A stretch of DNA of 11,518 nt, taken from assembly GCA_904502285.1 (NCBI GenBank), contig CAJGEC010000035.1, positions 1-11,518 of the forward strand, in the 5' to 3' direction. Positions 6,808 to 11,518 of this stretch are shown here, piece after piece (within the stretch, counting starts at the first letter, position 1; every line of letters begins with the position of its first letter). Under the pieces are notes generated by a model. It saw nothing but the letters and a program-made list of their open reading frames with translations, ran no database searches and was not told where the DNA came from. This DNA is from an uncultured Alistipes sp. (GTDB lineage: Bacteria; Bacteroidota; Bacteroidia; Bacteroidales; Rikenellaceae). Position numbers and translations under genes: made by a program.

Positions 6808-6869
6808 TTTCTTCTTTTTTGACTATGGCAATAAAATTGCCCTCATCTAAGTCAAAACAAAATTTCAAA

Positions 6870-9467
6870 ATGAGTATGAATATTAATACACTAACAATTA
6901 AGGCGCAAGAGTTGTTGCAGGGAGCAATGACCATTGCCAAGAGTCGAGGCCAGCAGGCCCTTGAGCCAGAGCATATCCTTGTGGCTGCCATTGCCGAGGA
7001 TGATTCGTTGGGTTCATACCTTATCTCGCGTGCAGGTGGAAGTCTGCCGACGATACGTCGTGAGGCCGAAGAGGCCTTAACGCATCTGCCACGTGTTGAG
7101 GGTGTTGATGATAATATCTTCTTTTCGCGCTCGTCGTCGGCAGTGATTCAGCGAGCAGTAGACCTCACGCGCGCCTTCTCCGACCGTTATGCCTCCGTAG
7201 AGCATATAGTTATTGCGTTGGCTAAGGAGCGCTCTGTGGCGCGTGATATCCTTCGCCGTGCAGGCATCAGCGAAGAGCAGTTGATAGCCGCAACACGTGA
7301 GTTTCGTAAGGGTGCGACGATAGATTCTGCTACCGAGAGCGTAGAGTTTGATGCCTTGGGTAAGTATGCCATAGATCTTAATGAGGGGGCTCGCACGGGT
7401 CGTCTCGATCCCGTCATCGGCCGAGATGAGGAGATACGTCGTGTCTTGCAGATTCTCTCGCGTCGAACAAAGAACAACCCTATCCTTGTGGGTGAGGCAG
7501 GTGTAGGTAAGACGGCTATTGCTGAGGGTATTGCTCAGCGTATTGTGAATGGCGATGTTCCTGAAAACCTAAAGAATAAGCGACTCTTCTCGCTCGATAT
7601 GGGTGCGCTAATTGCGGGTGCTAAGTATAAGGGTGAGTTCGAGGAGCGACTCAAGGCCGTGGTCAAGGAGGTGACGGCTGCCGAGGGTGAGGTGTTGCTC
7701 TTCATCGACGAGATACATACCCTCGTAGGTGCGGGCAAGAGTGATGGTGCTATGGATGCCGCCAACATCCTTAAGCCAGCCTTGGCACGTGGCGAGTTGC
7801 GTACTATTGGTGCTACAACCCTCGACGAGTATCAGAAGTATTTCGAGAAGGATAAGGCTCTTGAGCGACGTTTCCAGAAGGTTATGGTCAATGAGCCAAC
7901 GATGGAGGATGCTATCTCCATTATGCGAGGCCTCAAGGAGCGCTACGAGAACCACCACCGTGTGCGTATCAAGGATGAGGCTATTGTGGCCTCGGTGGAG
8001 CTGTCGCACCGCTATATAACCGACCGTTTCTTGCCAGATAAGGCTATCGACCTTGTAGACGAGGCGGCATCGCGCTTGCGCCTTGAGATGAACTCCGTGC
8101 CAGAGGAGATTGACCAACTCGACCGTCGTATTCGCCAGCTCGAAATCGAGCGTGAGGCGATACGTCGTGAGGGTGATGAGGAGCGTATCAAACGTCTCGA
8201 TGGAGAGATTGAGGAGCACCGAGCAGAGTACTCAATCCTCAAGGCTAAGTGGCAGTCGGAACGTGAGCGCCTTCAGACCTTGCAGCAGGCCAAGGAGGGT
8301 ATCGAGCAGGCCAAGATTGAGGCACAGCAGGCCGAGCGTGCAGGCGACTATGCACGTGTGGCTGAGTTGCGCTACGGCAAGATTGTGGAGCTGGAGAAGA
8401 GGGTGGCAACTCTTGAGGAGGAGTTACGCCTTTCGGCCGATACGGCAATGATAAAGGAGGAGGTCTCGGCAGATGATATTGCGGAGGTGGTCTCTCGTTG
8501 GTCGGGAATCCCCGTGAAGCGAATGTTGCAGTCGGAGCGCGAAAAGTTGCTCAATATGGAGGAGGAGTTACACCACAGGGTTGTGGGTCAGGATGAGGCT
8601 ATTGGGGTGATATCGGATGCTGTGCGTCGCTCACGTGCTGGCCTCTCGGATAGTCGTCGTCCCATTGGCTCGTTCATCTTCTTAGGTACTACGGGTGTGG
8701 GTAAGACCGAATTGGCGAAGGCCCTTGCCGAGTTCCTCTTCAACGACGACGCTATGCTTACGCGTATCGATATGTCGGAGTATCAGGAGCGCCACTCCGT
8801 ATCGCGTCTTGTGGGAGCGCCTCCGGGATATGTTGGTTATGATGAGGGTGGACAACTCACCGAAGCGGTGCGTCGCAAGCCCTATAGCGTGGTGTTGCTC
8901 GACGAGATTGAGAAGGCCCACCCCGACGTCTTCAACATTCTGCTTCAGGTGTTGGATGATGGCCGTCTAACAGATAATAAGGGCCGTACGGTGGACTTCC
9001 GCAATACCATAATCATTATGACCTCGAATATGGGATCGAATATCATCTCCGAGCGCTTTGCAACGGCATTTGGTGAGCCTAAGCCAGAACTCGTGGAGAG
9101 TGTTAAGGGCGAGGTTGTGGAGTTGTTGAAGCAGCACCTAAAGCCTGAGTTCCTAAACCGTATCGACGAGATTGTGATGTTCGAGCCATTGGGCCGTAAG
9201 GCGATAGAGCAGATTGTAGATATACAACTGCGCCACGTGGCCTCGATGCTTAGCAACAATGGTATCGAGATGCACTATAGCGAGGCGGCTCGTAACTATA
9301 TCGCCAAGGTTGGTTTCGACCCGTTGTATGGCGCACGACCCATCAAGCGTGCTATCCAGCGAGAGGTGGTGAATACCCTCTCGAAGCGCATCCTTGCTGG
9401 AACCATCGACCGCTCACGCCCTATAACAATAGATAGTGATGGAGAGGGGCTTATCTTCACAAATTAG
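6870..9467 (+). CDS. clpB: ClpB protein disaggregase (Hsp100)
   Basis: This is an 865-residue protein from the ATG at 6870. The ATG at 6876 is two codons later and equally possible, since family members usually begin 'MNINTFTIKAQE'. The open frame from 6768 adds 34 residues without family likeness. An N-terminal Clp repeat domain (about 1-150) is followed by AAA-1, with Walker A GEAGVGKT (208-215), pore Tyr253 and Walker B D280/E281. The coiled-coil middle domain (about 400-530) marks ClpB rather than ClpA or ClpC. AAA-2 has Walker A GTTGVGKT (606-613), pore motif GYVG (653-656), Walker B D678/E679 and sensor-2 'GARPIKR' (821-827). No ClpP-binding IGF/L loop is seen. It pulls polypeptides out of aggregates with DnaK/DnaJ/GrpE in the cytoplasm. 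Upstream inverted repeats suggest stress control, and a strong terminator follows the stop by about 20 bases. Confidence 0.98.
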   Translation: MSMNINTLTIKAQELLQGAMTIAKSRGQQALEPEHILVAAIAEDDSLGSYLISRAGGSLPTIRREAEEALTHLPRVEGVDDNIFFSRSSSAVIQRAVDLTRAFSDRYASVEHIVIALAKERSVARDILRRAGISEEQLIAATREFRKGATIDSATESVEFDALGKYAIDLNEGARTGRLDPVIGRDEEIRRVLQILSRRTKNNPILVGEAGVGKTAIAEGIAQRIVNGDVPENLKNKRLFSLDMGALIAGAKYKGEFEERLKAVVKEVTAAEGEVLLFIDEIHTLVGAGKSDGAMDAANILKPALARGELRTIGATTLDEYQKYFEKDKALERRFQKVMVNEPTMEDAISIMRGLKERYENHHRVRIKDEAIVASVELSHRYITDRFLPDKAIDLVDEAASRLRLEMNSVPEEIDQLDRRIRQLEIEREAIRREGDEERIKRLDGEIEEHRAEYSILKAKWQSERERLQTLQQAKEGIEQAKIEAQQAERAGDYARVAELRYGKIVELEKRVATLEEELRLSADTAMIKEEVSADDIAEVVSRWSGIPVKRMLQSEREKLLNMEEELHHRVVGQDEAIGVISDAVRRSRAGLSDSRRPIGSFIFLGTTGVGKTELAKALAEFLFNDDAMLTRIDMSEYQERHSVSRLVGAPPGYVGYDEGGQLTEAVRRKPYSVVLLDEIEKAHPDVFNILLQVLDDGRLTDNKGRTVDFRNTIIIMTSNMGSNIISERFATAFGEPKPELVESVKGEVVELLKQHLKPEFLNRIDEIVMFEPLGRKAIEQIVDIQLRHVASMLSNNGIEMHYSEAARNYIAKVGFDPLYGARPIKRAIQREVVNTLSKRILAGTIDRSRPITIDSDGEGLIFTN

Positions 9468-9486
9468 ACGGTGGGGTAAAAAAAAG

Positions 9487-9518
9487 AAATCGCGTTAGAA
9501 ACTCTAACGCGATTTTTT
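9487..9518. terminator. Two-way terminator shared by clpB and tRNA-Leu
   Basis: A perfect 13-bp stem is formed by AAATCGCGTTAGA (9487-9499) and TCTAACGCGATTT (9503-9515) with loop AAC. It is followed by further Ts on the plus strand, and by a long A-run at the other side that reads as Ts on the minus strand. It ends clpB and lies three bases beyond the tRNA-Leu 3' end. Confidence 0.93.
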
Positions 9519-9520
9519 AG

Positions 9521-9604
9521 TGCCCAGGACAAGACTCGAACTTGCACGAGCTAACGCTCACTACCCCCTCAAAGTAGCGTGTCTACCAATTTCACCACCT
9601 GGGC
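9521..9604 (-). tRNA. tRNA-Leu(GAG)
   Basis: This is an 84-nt class II tRNA on the minus strand. The acceptor stem is GCCCAGG/CCTGGGC. The D arm is closed by GTG/CAC with GGTAGA in the loop. The anticodon stem CTACT/GGTAG, closed by a T-G pair, holds the loop TTGAGGG, giving anticodon GAG, which reads CUC/CUU. The long variable arm (GAGC-GTTA-GCTC) is typical of tRNA-Leu. The T arm is GCAAG-TTCGAGT-CTTGT, and the discriminator is A. CCA is not encoded. It is a single-gene unit with its own promoter. Confidence 0.96.
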
Positions 9605-9621
9605 TTTGAGGTTTGCGGATG

Positions 9622-9652
9622 CAAAGGTAGCAACTATTTTCGAATCTACAAA
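9622..9652 (-). promoter_or_regulatory. Consensus Bacteroidetes promoter for tRNA-Leu
   Basis: On the minus strand, TTTG (9652-9649) is followed after 19 bases by TACCTTTG (9629-9622). This is a full match to TTTG-N19-TAnnTTTG. Transcription should start near 9615, about ten bases before the mature tRNA 5' end. Confidence 0.85.
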
Positions 9653-9674
9653 TTTTTTGCAATCTTTTTTCGGA

Positions 9675-9719
9675 TAAAAAAATAGGCCTGAATACTAACT
9701 CGCTGTATTCAAGCCTATT
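9675..9719 (-). terminator. Intrinsic terminator of metK
   Basis: On the minus strand a 14-bp stem with one wobble pair, AATAGGCTTGAATA (9719-9706) with TATTCAGGCCTATT (9694-9681), encloses an 11-base loop. It runs straight into a T-run (9682-9676). It lies about 20 bases after the metK stop. Confidence 0.9.
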
Positions 9720-9738
9720 ATAGATATAACTTTTTTGA

Positions 9739-11034
9739 CTACTCCAAGCCAAACTCAGCCTTGAGACGGTCTACCTCGTCGAGTTTCTCCCACGAGAAGA
9801 ACTCTACCTCCTTAGCGAACTCCTTGCCATCCTTGCCGATGAAGCGTACCAACTCGGTGTATGGGCGACGTCCGAAGTGACCATAAGAGGCTGTAGCCTC
9901 GAAGATAGGGTAGTTCAAGCCGAAGCGCTCGACGATAGCTCGTGGGCGAAGGTCAAACATAGAGCCAATCTTCTCGGCAATGGCACCGTCGCTAAGTGCG
10001 ACATTGGATGTGCCGTAGGTATCTACATAGATAGAGAGTGGCTGTGCGATACCGATAGCGTAACTTACCTGTACCAATACCTCGCGTGCGATGCCTGCAG
10101 CCACCATATTCTTTGCGATGTGGCGAGCTGCGTAGGCTGCTGAGCGGTCTACCTTCGAAGAGTCCTTGCCTGAGAAGGCACCACCACCGTGTGCGCCACG
10201 GCCACCATAGGTATCGACGATGATCTTACGGCCAGTGAGACCTGTATCGCCGTGAGGACCGCCAATCACGAACTTGCCCGTAGGGTTTACGTGAAGGATA
10301 TAGTTGTCGTCGATGAGTTCTGCTACCTTGTCGTTGGCGCGCTCCAAACGGGCCTTGACACGGGGGATGAGGATGTTGCGCACGTCGTCAGCGATGATGC
10401 GCTGCATCTCGCGCTCTGCCTCAGCCTCGGTGCGGGTCTTGGTTGGGGTGATGAACTCGTCGTGCTGAGTAGAAACAACGATGGTGTGTACGCGCTGTGG
10501 ACGGCGGTCGTCGCCATACTCGATAGTCACCTGACTCTTAGAGTCGGGACGGAGGTAGCGCATAACCTCGCCCTCGCGACGGATAGCGGCCAACTCCTTA
10601 AGGATGACGTGCGAGAGGATGAGGGTAGCAGGCATAAACTCGCGAGTCTCCTCCACGGCGTAGCCAAACATAATACCCTGGTCACCAGCACCTTGCTCCT
10701 CGCCATCCTTGCGGTCTACACCCTGATTGATATCCGACGACTGCTCGTGGATAGCCGAGAGTACACCACACGAAGCGGCATCGAACTGATACTCGCTACG
10801 GTTGTAGCCTATGCGGTTGATGACGTTGCGAGCCACCCCCTGAATATCTACGTAGCCCTCCGAGCGTACCTCGCCAGATACTACTACAAGACCTGTGGTG
10901 CAGAGAGTCTCGCACGCAACTTTTGATCGTAGGTCACGACGCAAAAACTCATCGAGGATAGCGTCTGAAATCTGATCGGCAACCTTGTCTGGATGTCCCT
11001 CCGATACAGACTCTGAAGTGAATAAAAATGCCAT
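9739..11034 (-). CDS. metK: S-adenosylmethionine synthetase
   Basis: This 431-residue enzyme makes SAM from methionine and ATP. The ATG at 11034 gives the usual beginning 'MAFLFTSESVSEGHPDK'. Family marks are GHPDK (13-17), GAGDQG (115-120), 'NPTGKFVIGGPHGDTGLTGRK' split around 250-270, and the P-loop-like 'GGGAFSGKD' (283-291). Next come 'VQVSYAIG' and, near the C-terminus, 'YGHFGR'. The protein is about 45 residues longer than E. coli MetK (384). Part of the excess is a charged helical stretch at about 195-245. Longer forms of this kind are, to my knowledge, usual in the phylum. It is a single-gene unit with its own consensus-like promoter, a leader of about 165 bases that looks like a SAM-sensing RNA, and its own terminator. 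It acts in the cytoplasm. Confidence 0.98.
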   Translation of the reverse strand: MAFLFTSESVSEGHPDKVADQISDAILDEFLRRDLRSKVACETLCTTGLVVVSGEVRSEGYVDIQGVARNVINRIGYNRSEYQFDAASCGVLSAIHEQSSDINQGVDRKDGEEQGAGDQGIMFGYAVEETREFMPATLILSHVILKELAAIRREGEVMRYLRPDSKSQVTIEYGDDRRPQRVHTIVVSTQHDEFITPTKTRTEAEAEREMQRIIADDVRNILIPRVKARLERANDKVAELIDDNYILHVNPTGKFVIGGPHGDTGLTGRKIIVDTYGGRGAHGGGAFSGKDSSKVDRSAAYAARHIAKNMVAAGIAREVLVQVSYAIGIAQPLSIYVDTYGTSNVALSDGAIAEKIGSMFDLRPRAIVERFGLNYPIFEATASYGHFGRRPYTELVRFIGKDGKEFAKEVEFFSWEKLDEVDRLKAEFGLE

Positions 11035-11073
11035 AGTTCTATACTTCTTTTATATTGTTATATATCAATGTTC

Positions 11074-11094
11074 CACACGTAAAACTACCGTGTG
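11074..11094 (-). other. Hairpin in the metK leader
   Basis: CACACG (minus strand 11094-11089) pairs with CGTGTG (11079-11074) around a nine-base loop, about 40 bases before the metK ATG. There is no U-tract directly after it, so it is more likely to affect translation or RNA folding than termination. Confidence 0.4.
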
Positions 11095-11115
11095 TGTTGA
11101 AATATTGTATGGCTT

Positions 11116-11193
11116 GGGATTTATGATACTATACGAAGATTACCGTTTTAGCACTTTTTTATTGTGGTTGCAATCAGTACAAATCCCTCCACA
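11116..11193 (-). ncRNA. Candidate SAM-responsive riboswitch, compact SAM-I-like
   Basis: In the metK leader the minus strand carries three blocks in the order found in the SAM-I clan core: GUGGAGGGA (11192-11184), GCAACC (11171-11166) and GUGCUAA (11154-11148). UGUGG (11193-11189) pairs with CCACA (11167-11163). Inside that loop UUGUA can pair with UGCAA around CUGAU. GGGAUUU (11187-11181) can also pair with a downstream AAAUCCC (11122-11116), making a pseudoknot or an alternative fold. The usual long P2/kink-turn region and the AAUUCC tail of SAM-I are missing. The gene downstream makes SAM, which fits feedback control. Identity is by recalled consensus only. It could also be another SAM-binding class or a lineage-specific leader. 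Confidence 0.55.
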
Positions 11194-11207
11194 TTCTATT
11201 TCGGGTG

Positions 11208-11237
11208 CAAAGGTAACAAAAATTCGGAATAGACAAA
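11208..11237 (-). promoter_or_regulatory. Bacteroidetes-type promoter of metK
   Basis: TTTG (minus strand 11237-11234) is followed after 18 bases by TACCTTTG (11215-11208), one base short of the usual spacing. Transcription should start near 11201, only a few bases before the candidate riboswitch. Confidence 0.75.
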
Positions 11238-11518
11238 TCTTTATCGCCTAATTATTTTTTATAACACTATAATTATATCTTATATAGTTTCAGATGTATG
11301 TGGCGATAATCTATATATCTTTTGTCCTCCTTGCCCCCATTGTATGCAAGCATACAGGGTGCAAGAAAAACAAAAGGTGTCGTTTCCGACACCTTATTGC
11401 TTTGTTTGCTTGGGTGGAAGATGGGATTGACTGCGCTACGCTTGTCTTTCCCCTCCGCTTGCCGCGGAGGCGCTACCAAGCATCACTCCGCAATAAGTTA
11501 CTGCGTAACATCTTTTGT
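11238..11518. other. Gene-poor right end with hairpins
   Basis: No convincing gene was found. The frame at 11273-11479 (minus) begins at TTG and runs through a terminator hairpin, so it is not credible. The stretch is AT-rich up to about 11320. A terminator lies at 11374-11395. A GC-rich block beyond it has a hairpin CCTCCGC-TTGCC-GCGGAGG (11452-11470) and a small GTTAC-TGC-GTAAC hairpin (11497-11509). TGTATG-CAAG-CATACA (11341-11356) is another palindrome. Confidence 0.5.
11374..11395 (-). terminator. Terminator for a minus-strand unit beyond the window
   Basis: A perfect 9-bp stem AAGGTGTCG/CGACACCTT with loop TTTC. On the minus strand it is followed by TTTTGTTTTT. On the plus strand the exit is less U-rich. 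It probably ends transcription entering from the right and so insulates the metK promoter. Confidence 0.7.

Noticed and set aside
6768..6869. 34-residue extension of ClpB
   Set aside because: ClpB proteins start at or close to MNINT. The extension overlaps the inverted repeats and has no family sequence.
10189..10926. Open frame of 245 codons on the plus strand inside metK
   Set aside because: It is antisense to a clearly conserved metK gene, has no family likeness, and arises from codon bias on the other strand.
11116..11193. SAM-II riboswitch as the identity of the metK leader
   Set aside because: CUGAUU, AACC and GCUAAAA resemble SAM-II pieces, but there is no room for the P1 helix between them. 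The SAM-I-like blocks fit better. It is not fully excluded.
11273..11479. 68-codon minus-strand frame
   Set aside because: It has a TTG start, runs straight through a terminator hairpin, and has no domain or promoter.
1..11518. CRISPR array, insertion sequence, integrase or attachment site
   Set aside because: No regularly spaced repeats, transposase or integrase motifs, or duplicated tRNA ends were seen on either strand.

Overview
The window looks like a chromosomal segment from a member of the Bacteroidales. Several upstream regions carry the Bacteroidetes-type promoter (TTTG, about 19 bases, then TAnnTTTG). Gene starts lack Shine-Dalgarno sequences, and the gene families (lipoprotein M1 peptidase, long-form MetK, ClpB) fit that phylum. 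An Alistipes/Rikenellaceae-like host is possible, but the sequence alone does not settle it. There is no sign of an insertion sequence, integrase, phage or CRISPR array. Most of the window is core chromosome.

Layout. Positions 1-260 hold a minus-strand tRNA-Arg(TCT) with its terminator and promoter. Positions 476-2901 hold a plus-strand pair: a 123-residue YbjN-like protein and a 607-residue protein that fuses an atypical protein-kinase domain to a classical AAA ATPase. This pair is the least ordinary part of the window. A strong two-way terminator at 2921-2955 separates it from a convergent M1-family aminopeptidase lipoprotein (2975-5458, minus). That gene is divergent from a glycerate kinase (5571-6704, plus), and the 110-base spacer between the two starts has mirrored promoter and start sequences. 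The disaggregase ClpB follows (6870-9467, plus), preceded by two inverted repeats built from AATGACA half-sites. A shared terminator closes ClpB against a minus-strand tRNA-Leu(GAG). S-adenosylmethionine synthetase, metK (9739-11034, minus), comes next. Its leader of about 165 bases carries sequence blocks resembling the SAM-I riboswitch core, in an unusually short form. The last 280 bases hold a terminator and GC-rich hairpins but no convincing gene.

How the parts relate. ClpB (protein rescue), MetK (SAM supply), glycerate kinase (three-carbon metabolism) and the tRNAs are housekeeping functions with separate promoters. The M1 lipoprotein probably trims peptides in the cell envelope. The YbjN-like/kinase-AAA pair probably forms one functional unit in which a chaperone-fold protein accompanies a remodelling ATPase that carries its own phosphotransferase-like domain. 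Its target cannot be read from this sequence.
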